DNA from: Chloroflexota bacterium
GTDB lineage: Bacteria; Chloroflexota; Anaerolineae; B4-G1
Reading direction: 5' to 3'
DNA: 13,666 nucleotides
Assembly (NCBI GenBank): GCA_011046405.1
Contig: DSAR01000176.1
Coordinates: 1 to 13,666, forward strand
In this document: one piece after another, positions 5,529 through 13,666 of the stretch
How positions within the stretch are numbered: position 1 is the first letter of the stretch
How the letters are laid out: each line of letters opens with the position of its first letter
Program-made: the position numbers and the translations under genes
Notes under the pieces: generated by a model
The model's input: the letters and a program-made list of their open reading frames with translations, nothing else
Told to the model about the DNA's origin: nothing
Databases searched by the model: none

Positions 5529-6800
5529 ATGTCCTGTAAACAAAATTTCAAGCAATTGATCCTGCGCGTGACGGCGGCGCTCGTTGGCGTCGCTGCTTTG
5601 TGGTTCCTGCTGGCTTGGTTGGTGTGGAGCCCCTCGTCCAGCGCGTCTGGCGTATTCCGCCCGCTGACTTTCCATAGCCCCATCCATCCGGTTGGGGACC
5701 CGGTGCTCAACATCGTCAAGACGGTCGATAACAATAGCCCATCTCCCGGCGATGAGATCGAATACACGCTGACCTATTCCACGACAGACCCGGGGTCCGA
5801 GGTGTTCAACGTCGAGGTGTACGATTTCCTGCCCGCTGGCGTGCAGTTTGTGTCCTCGAATCCGCCAGCTTCGGCGAGCGGCGGCGTGTGGCGCTTGACA
5901 CATCCGTCGTTGGACGATGTGAACCAGACGGTGACCATCCGCGTGCGGGTGCCCAATGGGTACCGGTACCAGCATCTCTACAATCGGGCCATCGTGGTGG
6001 GGGATGGGGTCGACGCGGCCCACGACTCGCTGCTGACGCCGGTGCTACATCCGCCCAAGTCGTTGCAGATCACCAAGCTGGGCGATCCCGTCGTGCTGGC
6101 TGATGGGGAACTGGTCTATCGCCTGCGCTGTGAGAATCCGAATCTCTACTACACGGCCGAGGACGTGACGGTGGTGGACGTCTTGCCGTTGGGTGTCTCG
6201 AACGTGCAGGCGTCGCCCCCGCCGGATGAGATGACGTTCCCCATGCTCTCCTGGTCGTTGGGGGATTTGGCGCCCGGCGCGAGACGGACGATCCGCGTGA
6301 CTGTGACGGCGCCTTCTGCTGCGGGAGTGATTACCAACACCACCTTCGCCGATGCGCAGAACGACTGGGAGATGACGAATGATCTGTTCGCCACCGAGGT
6401 GATCACCCAGGGCGCTATCCTGCGGCTGGAGAAGCTTGGATCGGCCGAGGAGGCTGACGTGGGCGACGAGTTGCTCTATACGTTGGAATATGAGAACATA
6501 GGCAACGAAACGGCGACTGGCGTTATCTTAACCGATACGCTGCCTGCCAACGTAAGCTACGTGAGCGCCAGCGGGACGGTGACCGTCGGTGGGGGCTTGG
6601 TCGTGTGGGACATCGGAGAGGTCATCTCCGAGACGACGGGCGCCGTTACGCTCACCGTCGAGATTGTCGGCGGCCGGGGCACGACGTTGCGTAACTGGGC
6701 CGACATCACGGCGGACAACTGCGACCCCCGACAGGACTATTTCGATACGGCGGTTCGCAAGGCCATGATCTATCTGCCGCTGGTGATGAGGGGGTCCTAG
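5529..6800 (+). CDS. Exported DUF11-repeat surface protein with Chloroflexota-type YLPLVMR C-terminus
   Basis: This 423-residue protein has a basic N-terminus (K4, K8, R13) and a hydrophobic segment at about 14-33. A Ser-rich SPSSSASG follows, where signal peptidase could cut near A39; an uncleaved anchor is also possible. Then come three beta-rich DUF11-type repeats at about 58-170, 178-290 and 297-410. Each opens with a variant of LxIxKxG/VD...GDEIEYTLTY and continues with a V.D.LP.GV.. strand pair, the second and third being ITKLGDPV...ELVYRLRC and LEKLGSAEEADVGDELLYTLEY. Such repeats are Ig-like modules in cell-wall and extracellular proteins, and I infer an extracellular structural or adhesive role. 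The chain ends in MIYLPLVMRGS, a short hydrophobic tail like those I recall on many Chloroflexota secreted proteins. AAGAGGAGG lies six bases upstream of the ATG. No enzyme motif is visible. Confidence 0.82.
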   Translation: MSCKQNFKQLILRVTAALVGVAALWFLLAWLVWSPSSSASGVFRPLTFHSPIHPVGDPVLNIVKTVDNNSPSPGDEIEYTLTYSTTDPGSEVFNVEVYDFLPAGVQFVSSNPPASASGGVWRLTHPSLDDVNQTVTIRVRVPNGYRYQHLYNRAIVVGDGVDAAHDSLLTPVLHPPKSLQITKLGDPVVLADGELVYRLRCENPNLYYTAEDVTVVDVLPLGVSNVQASPPPDEMTFPMLSWSLGDLAPGARRTIRVTVTAPSAAGVITNTTFADAQNDWEMTNDLFATEVITQGAILRLEKLGSAEEADVGDELLYTLEYENIGNETATGVILTDTLPANVSYVSASGTVTVGGGLVVWDIGEVISETTGAVTLTVEIVGGRGTTLRNWADITADNCDPRQDYFDTAVRKAMIYLPLVMRGS

Positions 6801-6817
6801 CGTATTGCGGTTGAAGG

Positions 6818-6849
6818 AAAAACCCTGCCTTGATCAAGGCAGGGTTTTT
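6818..6849. terminator. Central hairpin: probable terminator at the palindrome axis
   Basis: The left arm AAAAACCCTGCC followed by TTGA has the A-tract plus GC-rich shape of the 5' side of an intrinsic terminator, 17 bases after the stop of the DUF11 gene. The right arm ends in TTTTT. Because the whole window is palindromic, the right arm is perfect by construction, so only the left arm is independent evidence. As drawn, it would terminate both convergent copies of the gene. Confidence 0.6.
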
Positions 6850-6866
6850 CCTTCAACCGCAATACG

Positions 6867-8138
6867 CTAGGACCCCCTCATCACCAGCGGCAGATAGATC
6901 ATGGCCTTGCGAACCGCCGTATCGAAATAGTCCTGTCGGGGGTCGCAGTTGTCCGCCGTGATGTCGGCCCAGTTACGCAACGTCGTGCCCCGGCCGCCGA
7001 CAATCTCGACGGTGAGCGTAACGGCGCCCGTCGTCTCGGAGATGACCTCTCCGATGTCCCACACGACCAAGCCCCCACCGACGGTCACCGTCCCGCTGGC
7101 GCTCACGTAGCTTACGTTGGCAGGCAGCGTATCGGTTAAGATAACGCCAGTCGCCGTTTCGTTGCCTATGTTCTCATATTCCAACGTATAGAGCAACTCG
7201 TCGCCCACGTCAGCCTCCTCGGCCGATCCAAGCTTCTCCAGCCGCAGGATAGCGCCCTGGGTGATCACCTCGGTGGCGAACAGATCATTCGTCATCTCCC
7301 AGTCGTTCTGCGCATCGGCGAAGGTGGTGTTGGTAATCACTCCCGCAGCAGAAGGCGCCGTCACAGTCACGCGGATCGTCCGTCTCGCGCCGGGCGCCAA
7401 ATCCCCCAACGACCAGGAGAGCATGGGGAACGTCATCTCATCCGGCGGGGGCGACGCCTGCACGTTCGAGACACCCAACGGCAAGACGTCCACCACCGTC
7501 ACGTCCTCGGCCGTGTAGTAGAGATTCGGATTCTCACAGCGCAGGCGATAGACCAGTTCCCCATCAGCCAGCACGACGGGATCGCCCAGCTTGGTGATCT
7601 GCAACGACTTGGGCGGATGTAGCACCGGCGTCAGCAGCGAGTCGTGGGCCGCGTCGACCCCATCCCCCACCACGATGGCCCGATTGTAGAGATGCTGGTA
7701 CCGGTACCCATTGGGCACCCGCACGCGGATGGTCACCGTCTGGTTCACATCGTCCAACGACGGATGTGTCAAGCGCCACACGCCGCCGCTCGCCGAAGCT
7801 GGCGGATTCGAGGACACAAACTGCACGCCAGCGGGCAGGAAATCGTACACCTCGACGTTGAACACCTCGGACCCCGGGTCTGTCGTGGAATAGGTCAGCG
7901 TGTATTCGATCTCATCGCCGGGAGATGGGCTATTGTTATCGACCGTCTTGACGATGTTGAGCACCGGGTCCCCAACCGGATGGATGGGGCTATGGAAAGT
8001 CAGCGGGCGGAATACGCCAGACGCGCTGGACGAGGGGCTCCACACCAACCAAGCCAGCAGGAACCACAAAGCAGCGACGCCAACGAGCGCCGCCGTCACG
8101 CGCAGGATCAATTGCTTGAAATTTTGTTTACAGGACAT
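6867..8138 (-). CDS. Mirror copy: exported DUF11-repeat surface protein
   Basis: This is the identical reverse-strand twin of the 423-residue protein at 5529-6800: signal or anchor segment, three DUF11-type repeats, YLPLVMRGS tail. The two copies face each other across the central hairpin, with 66 bp between their stops. It is probably not a second gene. Confidence 0.8.
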   Translation of the reverse strand: MSCKQNFKQLILRVTAALVGVAALWFLLAWLVWSPSSSASGVFRPLTFHSPIHPVGDPVLNIVKTVDNNSPSPGDEIEYTLTYSTTDPGSEVFNVEVYDFLPAGVQFVSSNPPASASGGVWRLTHPSLDDVNQTVTIRVRVPNGYRYQHLYNRAIVVGDGVDAAHDSLLTPVLHPPKSLQITKLGDPVVLADGELVYRLRCENPNLYYTAEDVTVVDVLPLGVSNVQASPPPDEMTFPMLSWSLGDLAPGARRTIRVTVTAPSAAGVITNTTFADAQNDWEMTNDLFATEVITQGAILRLEKLGSAEEADVGDELLYTLEYENIGNETATGVILTDTLPANVSYVSASGTVTVGGGLVVWDIGEVISETTGAVTLTVEIVGGRGTTLRNWADITADNCDPRQDYFDTAVRKAMIYLPLVMRGS

Positions 8139-8315
8139 GCATAACCTCCTCTTGATAAACTAAAGAGCGTCTTAACTAATTGCTCCAGCCACCATCTCGG
8201 GGGCGTTAATCGGCCCGAGGGCAAGCCTCTGAGCGAATTTTTTAATCGTCTCTAAACGTGTTCCAGATCAAGCCAAATCAAGCCAAATCGAATCGTCAAT
8301 GATCACCTCCCCCCA
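8139..8315 (-). other. Mirror copy: spacer with 10-bp direct repeat and possible 15-codon ORF
   Basis: Twin of 5352-5528. The direct repeat lies at 8267-8286, and the possible leader ORF at 8252-8299 on the minus strand. No additional content. Confidence 0.5.
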
Positions 8316-8660
8316 TTATGCATCCAACAGCGCTTCGATCTCCTGCCGGGAAAGCCCCACCCATCCGAAGCGGCCCCAATCCACGCGCCCACTTTCGTCA
8401 AATTCGACCCCCTCCGCCTCCAGCAACGCCCGCTGAAGGTTCACGCCATCCTCTTGATGTGAGGTCGAAACACGGCCCTCACTGTTGATGACCCGCTGCC
8501 AGGGCACACCGGAGCCTTCGGGCAAGCTCCCCAAAGCCCACCCGACGGTGCGGGCGGCGTGGGGATGTTCCAGCATGCGCGCAACGTCGCCGTAAGAGAC
8601 CACCCGTCCAGGCGGTATCCGGCGCACCACCCGATAGACGCGCTCGAAAAAGCCGGTCAC
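8316..8660 (-). CDS. Mirror copy: alkyltransferase-like protein
   Basis: Identical twin of the gene at 5007-5351, with PWQR in place of PCHR. Its GTG start overlaps the stop of the neighbouring dehydratase copy, as on the left arm. Confidence 0.88.
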   Translation of the reverse strand: MTGFFERVYRVVRRIPPGRVVSYGDVARMLEHPHAARTVGWALGSLPEGSGVPWQRVINSEGRVSTSHQEDGVNLQRALLEAEGVEFDESGRVDWGRFGWVGLSRQEIEALLDA

Positions 8661-9856
8661 GCCAACATCTCCAGGAAGGCCATGCTCCGCTCTCGAATCG
8701 CCCCCGCGTTGTAAAGGCGGGTGTCGCACATGTCCGCCTCCAGGATAAGCGCCGGGACCGTCAGATCCTCCCGCAAGTGATCCCGCACGACCTGCTGAGT
8801 GATAGAGAACGGCTTGCAGGAACGATTGGCGTGCATCACCACCCCATCGACCTGGAAACGCCGGGCCAGGTCTGCAATAATCTGCAAGCGGGTCGATAGG
8901 TTCAAGTTGATGAACACGCCGGTGTACGCATGGGCCATGCCGGAGAAGGGCTCGTCGGTCGTCAACTCAGCCGTCCAGGCATTGGTGTACGTATCGGTGA
9001 CGAAACAGGCACCGGCGTCCATAAAGGGCCGGAAGAAGCGGTAGAGGCGATACCAGATCGCGATGTTATCCCACAGCAGGCGATAACGCTCGCCCGGCAC
9101 AGCGCCGATCCCATGGGCGACGCGCGTTTCCAGCTCATCCAGCAAACGGCGGTAACCGTCGAGCGCCTGCCGCGTCCCCCGCAAGGCCACGACCGGCGCC
9201 ATCGCGACGAACAGATCCGGCGTGTTGATGGGCGAGGGACGGTGCGCGCCGAAGGCCAACACCGCCTGCCAGAGCTCGATCGCCTCGCGGGAGCGCTGGA
9301 GCACCGTCTGGAGACGATCCGGTTTCAGCGAGCGGCCGGTGTGCGTCTCCAGCCAGGCGACGAACTCGTGCAACTGCTCGAGCACGTAGGCGATGGCGTG
9401 GGGATCTGGCGGCGTCGAGCGCTGGTAGGGCACATCGAGGAGAAAGAGGGGCGCGTCGTAAACATCGGCCAGCGCCTCGTACCACTTGAGCACCGTCCCA
9501 CAGATGTTGCTGCAACAGATCAGCAGATCGGGACGCGGCATGCCATTCAAGGGGGCAGCCTTGGGTTCCAACACGGCCCCGACGTGGCTGCGCGCATACG
9601 AGCACAGATCGGCCGGGTAGCCCACCGCCTCGGCGATCTCGCACAGGTCGACGGCGATCCGCCGCGCGCCGCACAACGCGCCGTAATTTTCCGGATATAG
9701 CGTGAGGATCCCCATCGCCTCCAGGAGCTCAACCGGCGCGCCGCTGGTCACGTAGGCCAACGGCTTGAGACACGCCAGCGCCTTGCGCTGGACGTAGTAG
9801 CGCGTCATCAGCCGCGTGATGACTTTGAGTGATTTCAAGCGCGGATACTTGGACAT
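8657..9856 (-). CDS. Mirror copy: 2-hydroxyacyl-CoA dehydratase family subunit, second
   Basis: Identical twin of the 399-residue subunit at 3811-5010, with the same cysteine blocks and the same overlaps at both ends. Confidence 0.88.
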   Translation of the reverse strand: MSKYPRLKSLKVITRLMTRYYVQRKALACLKPLAYVTSGAPVELLEAMGILTLYPENYGALCGARRIAVDLCEIAEAVGYPADLCSYARSHVGAVLEPKAAPLNGMPRPDLLICCSNICGTVLKWYEALADVYDAPLFLLDVPYQRSTPPDPHAIAYVLEQLHEFVAWLETHTGRSLKPDRLQTVLQRSREAIELWQAVLAFGAHRPSPINTPDLFVAMAPVVALRGTRQALDGYRRLLDELETRVAHGIGAVPGERYRLLWDNIAIWYRLYRFFRPFMDAGACFVTDTYTNAWTAELTTDEPFSGMAHAYTGVFINLNLSTRLQIIADLARRFQVDGVVMHANRSCKPFSITQQVVRDHLREDLTVPALILEADMCDTRLYNAGAIRERSMAFLEMLA

Positions 9857-11046
9857 AGATTTTCTCTGATCATCTCGCAAAAGGCCTCGACGCGGGTCGA
9901 TAACTGCCCGGCCTGGGAGGCTTGCTCCAGCTCGAGCGAAAGGTAGGGGATCTCCACCTGGTCCAACGCCCGGCCCATTCGCACACGGTCGAATCCGTGC
10001 GGCTCACAATACTTCTGGCGGGCGAAAATAACGCCGGCCGCCTTTCGCTCTTGAATCAGGGATAATAGATGCGCCGAGCGGCGGCGGGTTGGATCGTGCT
10101 TGCTCGGCGTCGGTGTGAGCGCTAGCAGACGGTCAGCCAGCGATGCCAGGGGATCCCCATCCTCATTCACATCGGACACATCGGACGCATCGGACACATC
10201 GGATACATCGAGCGCGAAATAGCGCTCGCCCAGATCGAACAGATCGCCGGCGACGCGCGCGCCAGCCTGGTCGAGCGCGTCGAACAGCGCCGGGTCTCCC
10301 AGCGCCGGCCCGAGCAGTACGATGCGCACACCGTTATCGAGGGAAGTGGGAGGAACGAAGGGTTGGGCCAACAATTGAGCCAGATGCTGGTTGTAAATCG
10401 CCTTGGGAGTCCGGTGGGCCGCCCGCAGCAGCGCGTAAAAACTCGTGGGAGAGAGCTCGTCCGCGTGCGTGTAAAGCTCGCGCACCAACGCGCGGGTCTG
10501 ATTGTAAGTCGCGATGCTCCCCCGCAAGTCGTCGTCCGAAACCGGTCGCCCGGTCACATCTTGAATGCGCCGGCGCAGGGACGTCAGTTCGGCCAACAGA
10601 TAGGCGCGCGCCGCAGCCCCATCCAGGCGGGTGGGCATGCCGAAATGGAACAGAGGGATGTGGGGCACGCAGCGGGGCCACAGATCGGCCAGGCCCTGGG
10701 TGGCGTCGCAGGACTTGCCCAGGGCGAATCCAGTCAGCCCGTCCAACTGGCCCGCTAGTGCCTGGTCGAGGGCGGAGGCGACGACCCAGCAGACGAAACT
10801 CGGCAGGTGGGCGCGGGCACGGCCATGATCCTCCGGTGTGTGAAAGACGAAAACGGGGTTTAGCCCGGCGGCGTGGAACAGTTCCTCCGGCGCGTAGGCG
10901 GTGAGGAAACCGAGCGCTCGGTGAGGGTTGCCGGTCTGGCGCAACTCGCAGGCGGCGTCCTCCAGGCGATGGCGCGCCACCTGTATTCGATCCGTTCCTG
11001 TCACTATTCTGCCAGACCTACTGCCAGACCTCCCGCCAGACCTCAT
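9835..11046 (-). CDS. Mirror copy: 2-hydroxyacyl-CoA dehydratase family subunit, first
   Basis: Identical twin of the 403-residue subunit at 2621-3832, including the cluster cysteines. The start is chosen by the same ribosome site; alternative starts mirror to 11100 and 10980. Confidence 0.86.
   Translation of the reverse strand: MRSGGRSGSRSGRIVTGTDRIQVARHRLEDAACELRQTGNPHRALGFLTAYAPEELFHAAGLNPVFVFHTPEDHGRARAHLPSFVCWVVASALDQALAGQLDGLTGFALGKSCDATQGLADLWPRCVPHIPLFHFGMPTRLDGAAARAYLLAELTSLRRRIQDVTGRPVSDDDLRGSIATYNQTRALVRELYTHADELSPTSFYALLRAAHRTPKAIYNQHLAQLLAQPFVPPTSLDNGVRIVLLGPALGDPALFDALDQAGARVAGDLFDLGERYFALDVSDVSDASDVSDVNEDGDPLASLADRLLALTPTPSKHDPTRRRSAHLLSLIQERKAAGVIFARQKYCEPHGFDRVRMGRALDQVEIPYLSLELEQASQAGQLSTRVEAFCEMIRENLCPSIRA
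10168..10209 (-). repeat. Mirror copy: 9-bp tandem repeat
   Basis: Twin of the repeat at 3458-3499, with the same number of units and the same unit differences. A real duplication would often show a changed copy number at such a slippage-prone site; none is seen. Confidence 0.85.
11008..11043 (-). repeat. Mirror copy: 12-bp tandem repeat
   Basis: Twin of the three-unit repeat at 2624-2659, identical in unit number and sequence. Confidence 0.85.
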
Positions 11047-11071
11047 CCAGCCGATAGCCTCCTTCTTCCTT

Positions 11072-11836
11072 CTAATCCCCAGCGATGATGGCCGCGCCAA
11101 TCGCCCCGGCCAACTGGGCGTGTTCGGGGACGACGACGGCGCGACCCAGTCTCTCCTCCAGCATCCGGGCGACGCCCAGATTGTGCGCCACGCCTCCGGT
11201 CAACACGACGTCGTCGCGGATTGGGATACGGGCGATCATCGCGACGATCCGAGCGGCGATGGAGACGTGAATGCCCGCTACAATCGCCGCCTTGGGCGCG
11301 CCGGCCGCCAGGTGGGTGACGACCTCCGATTCGGCGAAGACGGTACAGGTGCTCGATATCTCGACCCGCGAGGCGGCCGAAAGGGCCAAGAGGCCAAAAT
11401 CGACCAGATCCTCCTCCAACGCGCGGGCCATCACCTCCAGGAAACGACCGGCGCCCGCGGCGCATTTGTCGTTCATCACGAAATCGAGCACTCGCCCCCC
11501 CGGCCCGACCGAGATGCCTTTGCTATCCTGACCGCCGACGTCGATGACTGTGCGCACGTCGGGGCAGAGGTAATGGGCGCCCCGGGCGTGACACGTGATC
11601 TCGGTCACGGTTCGATCGGCCCCCGGCGCCTGCACGCGCGCGTAACCAGTGCTGACTAAACACGCGATCTGATCTCGCGTGAGCGCCGCCTGGGCCATCG
11701 CCTGTTCTAACACCTGGGACGCAGCCGCCGCGCGCTCGTAGCCTGCCATCATCACGGACGCGGCGATCAATTCGCCGTCCGCCAGTATCGCCGCCTTGGC
11801 CGTAATCGCTCCCACGTCCACGCCTGCTGTATACAT
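11072..11836 (-). CDS. Mirror copy: BcrA/BadF/HgdC-family activase
   Basis: Identical twin of the activase at 1831-2595, with both Fe-S cysteines and all ATPase motifs. Confidence 0.9.
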   Translation of the reverse strand: MYTAGVDVGAITAKAAILADGELIAASVMMAGYERAAAASQVLEQAMAQAALTRDQIACLVSTGYARVQAPGADRTVTEITCHARGAHYLCPDVRTVIDVGGQDSKGISVGPGGRVLDFVMNDKCAAGAGRFLEVMARALEEDLVDFGLLALSAASRVEISSTCTVFAESEVVTHLAAGAPKAAIVAGIHVSIAARIVAMIARIPIRDDVVLTGGVAHNLGVARMLEERLGRAVVVPEHAQLAGAIGAAIIAGD

Positions 11837-11842
11837 ACATCT

Positions 11843-11870
11843 ATGGTACGCGAATCGAATAATAAGTCAA
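11843..11870 (-). promoter_or_regulatory. Mirror copy: activase promoter, possibly leaderless
   Basis: Twin of 1797-1824; the -35 box is at 11865-11870 and the -10 box at 11843-11848 on the minus strand. Confidence 0.4.
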
Positions 11871-11926
11871 GCGGGTTGGGTGCTTGGGTGATTGAATAGC
11901 AGGGTTTCCACAATTTGTCATCCAAC

Positions 11927-11963
11927 AAAAAAAAACGGCCCCTCAAAATTACCTGAGGGGCCG
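11927..11963 (-). terminator. Mirror copy: intrinsic terminator of the candidate RNA
   Basis: Twin of 1704-1740, acting on minus-strand transcription here; the stem is 11936-11945/11954-11963 and the T tract reads from 11935 down to 11927. Confidence 0.85.
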
Positions 11964-12475
11964 TCTCTCTCAAACCGCTAATTATGGGTAGAAATCGCCG
12001 ATTGTTTACTTGGGGTTGCTATTTTATGGATTAGGTACACCTCCCTTTTCTCGGAGTCATTGACCGCCGGTACGAAGCCTTCAAACTAACTGTCCAGTTT
12101 AGAAGAAGATTTAAGCGATTAGCGATCACACCACCTCCTTTATCGGCCTTTCTTACTGATTTGGACGGAGGGCAGGAAAAGTTCAAATACCAGTAATCTC
12201 TCGCAATACGTGACGTTCCCGGTTGAAGTGGGGAGGCTTTATTTCACAACCAGGCGCTTTTCCTGCCCCCCATTTAACGTGACGGCCTCTGACCTAACCT
12301 GACCGGATTACGGTTAGGCCCTATTGAATCAACGAAATACGCTTCAAACTCGAGCCCGTCACGATCCCACTGGATTGTTAAACTACACCTGACCATGTTG
12401 AATAAAATAGTAGCTTGGGAGAATTATCGCCTCCCCCTTGTCTATAAAAGTCTTTTGTGGGTCAGGTTTTAATGT
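11927..12475 (-). ncRNA. Mirror copy: candidate structured non-coding RNA
   Basis: Identical twin of 1192-1740. Since the arms do not differ, the second copy gives no covariation and does not strengthen the structure. Confidence 0.48.
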
Positions 12476-12481
12476 AACGCC

Positions 12482-12490
12482 ATATTAACA
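12482..12490 (-). promoter_or_regulatory. Mirror copy: possible extended -10 promoter
   Basis: Twin of 1177-1185, TGTTAATAT on the minus strand. Confidence 0.33.
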
Positions 12491-12537
12491 AGTGAGCGTT
12501 TCAAGAAGCGTGTCAAAAATAAAGCGAAATGTCACTC

Positions 12538-12566
12538 TTGCCGAAATTGCTCACCTCTGGTATCAT
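12538..12566 (+). promoter_or_regulatory. Mirror copy: promoter of the UbiA-family gene
   Basis: TTGCCG at 12538-12543 and TATCAT at 12561-12566 with a 17-base spacer; GGAGG follows at 12589-12593. Twin of 1101-1129. Confidence 0.55.
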
Positions 12567-12604
12567 TTCACTCAATACATACACAATCGGAGGATGATAT
12601 CACC

Positions 12605-13480
12605 ATGGTATTGATTGGCTTGCTCAAAGCGATGCGCCCGCGACAATGGACCAAAAACGTCGTCATCTTCGCCCCGCTCGTCTTCGACGTAAAACTATTC
12701 GATTTTACCTATCTACTCCAAACCGTGACCGGGTTTATCCTATTATGTCTCATATCGGGGTCCGTGTACCTGATCAACGACCTGGTCGACATCGAAAAAG
12801 ACCGCCAACATCCCAAGAAATGCCGGCGCCCCCTCCCCAGTGGTGAGTTGTCGCCTGTTGCAGCGCTTGCAGCTGCCATCATCATCCCGTTGGCGGTATT
12901 GCCGGCTGGTTTCCTGTTACACCCTATACTGGGCGCCATCCTGGCGCTCTACCTGATGATCCAGATCGTCTATTCGCTATGGTTGAAAAATGTCGTTATT
13001 GTTGATGTGATGTTCATCGCGGCGGGATTTGTGCTGCGCGTGGCAGCCGGTGTGCCCCTGGTCGCGGCCGCCCGATTCTCTCCCTGGCTGTACATCTGTA
13101 TGACCTTCCTGGCGCTCCTGTTCGGATTTGGCAAACGGCGTCACGAATTGGTCCTGCTGCAAGAAAATGCCAATATGCATCGCAAGAGTTTAGAGGAGTA
13201 TAACCTGGCGCTCCTGGATCAGATCATCGGTATCGTGACTGCATCGATCCTCACTGCCTATGCCCTGTACACCTTCTCCGCCCCCAATCTCCCCCCCAAC
13301 CACACGATGATGTTGACCATCCCCTTCGTCATTTACTGCGTCTTCCGCTACCTCTACCTGGTCCACGTCAAGGGAATGGGAGGCGCGCCGGAGGAGATCG
13401 CGCTCTCTGATCACCCGTTGCAGGTCGCCTTCGCCCTATGGGGTTTAAGCGTCGTTGTCGTGATGTATTGGTTCAACTGA
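12605..13480 (+). CDS. Mirror copy: UbiA-family phosphoribosyltransferase-like protein
   Basis: Identical twin of the 291-residue membrane protein at 187-1062, with NDLVDIEKD and the FGKRRHEL block. Confidence 0.86.
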   Translation: MVLIGLLKAMRPRQWTKNVVIFAPLVFDVKLFDFTYLLQTVTGFILLCLISGSVYLINDLVDIEKDRQHPKKCRRPLPSGELSPVAALAAAIIIPLAVLPAGFLLHPILGAILALYLMIQIVYSLWLKNVVIVDVMFIAAGFVLRVAAGVPLVAAARFSPWLYICMTFLALLFGFGKRRHELVLLQENANMHRKSLEEYNLALLDQIIGIVTASILTAYALYTFSAPNLPPNHTMMLTIPFVIYCVFRYLYLVHVKGMGGAPEEIALSDHPLQVAFALWGLSVVVVMYWFN

Positions 13481-13530
13481 AACCGCAGCACCCTCCCCGC
13501 CAACGATTCGTGATCCAAGGATGTCAGGCA

Positions 13531-13666
13531 GTGAAATGTGAAGATATGGACGTGATCACACCCAAAAGCACCATCCTCGTCGTGGACGACGATCCCATCG
13601 GCCGCCGGTTGATGAAAGTCGTGCTCTCGCGCGAGAGTTACCGGCTGGCCTTTGCCGATAACGGTC
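13531..13666 (+). CDS. Mirror copy: response regulator receiver domain, N-terminal fragment
   Basis: Identical twin of 1-136. Both copies are cut at the same codon by the window ends, as expected if one sequence was read out and back. Confidence 0.74.
   Translation, partial: MKCEDMDVITPKSTILVVDDDPIGRRLMKVVLSRESYRLAFADNG

Larger units (their letters stand above)
1..13666. repeat. Window-length perfect inverted repeat (arms 1-6833 and 6834-13666)
   Basis: Base i is the complement of base 13667-i wherever I compared the two arms: both ends, the centre, all coding regions and the long gene-free stretch. There is no spacer; the axis falls between 6833 and 6834. Every left-arm gene has an identical mirrored copy on the opposite strand, with no difference even in non-coding DNA. 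Long spacer-free palindromes are known to be unstable in bacteria because of SbcCD-type cleavage and replication slippage. A fold-back made during assembly or amplification is therefore more likely than a real 13.7-kb palindrome. Treat the right arm as a redundant copy. Confidence 0.97.

Noticed and set aside
1..13666. Reading the two arms as a real pair of duplicated operons or as terminal inverted repeats of a mobile element
   Set aside because: There is no spacer, no transposase or recombinase, no difference between arms, and the truncated gene stops at the same base at both ends.

Overview
This window is one exact inverted repeat. Base i is complementary to base 13667-i, from the two ends (the first 20 bases are the reverse complement of the last 20) to the centre at 6833|6834. 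Every reading frame in the left half has an identical twin at the mirrored place on the other strand. The window therefore holds only 6,833 bp of independent sequence, shown twice. The turning point lies in a GC-rich stem with an A tract on its left arm, which looks like the intrinsic terminator after the last gene. I regard the duplication as most probably an assembly or amplification fold-back. Right-half features are listed for completeness, but they add no evidence.

The unique half suggests a GC-rich member of the Chloroflexota, probably an anaerobic or metagenomic lineage. The hints are a secreted DUF11-repeat protein ending in YLPLVMRGS, a C-terminal pattern I associate with Chloroflexota exported proteins; a 2-hydroxyacyl-CoA dehydratase set, typical of anaerobes; and a DPPR-synthase-like UbiA protein. 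The phylum is an inference.

Layout of the left half: (1) at the edge, the start of a response-regulator receiver gene, minus strand, cut by the window end; (2) a UbiA-family polyprenyl-phosphate phosphoribosyltransferase gene, minus strand, with its own promoter; (3) a 768-bp gene-free, AT-richer stretch with many strong complementary segments, ending in a perfect intrinsic terminator that serves no protein gene, so I propose a structured non-coding RNA at about 1192-1740; (4) a plus-strand cluster with an ATP-dependent activase, two 2-hydroxyacyl-CoA dehydratase family subunits and an alkyltransferase-like DNA repair protein, closely spaced or overlapping; (5) a 177-bp spacer with a short tandem repeat and a possible 15-codon leader ORF; (6) an exported DUF11 repeat protein, then the central terminator.

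The activase and the two dehydratase subunits should form one redox system. The activase hydrolyses ATP to push a low-potential electron into the Fe-S dehydratase, which removes water from a 2-hydroxyacyl-CoA or, in relatives, reduces an aromatic acyl-CoA. The substrate cannot be read from the window because no CoA-transferase or dehydrogenase is present. The most interesting unexplained item is the candidate non-coding RNA. The most important caution is the perfect palindrome.
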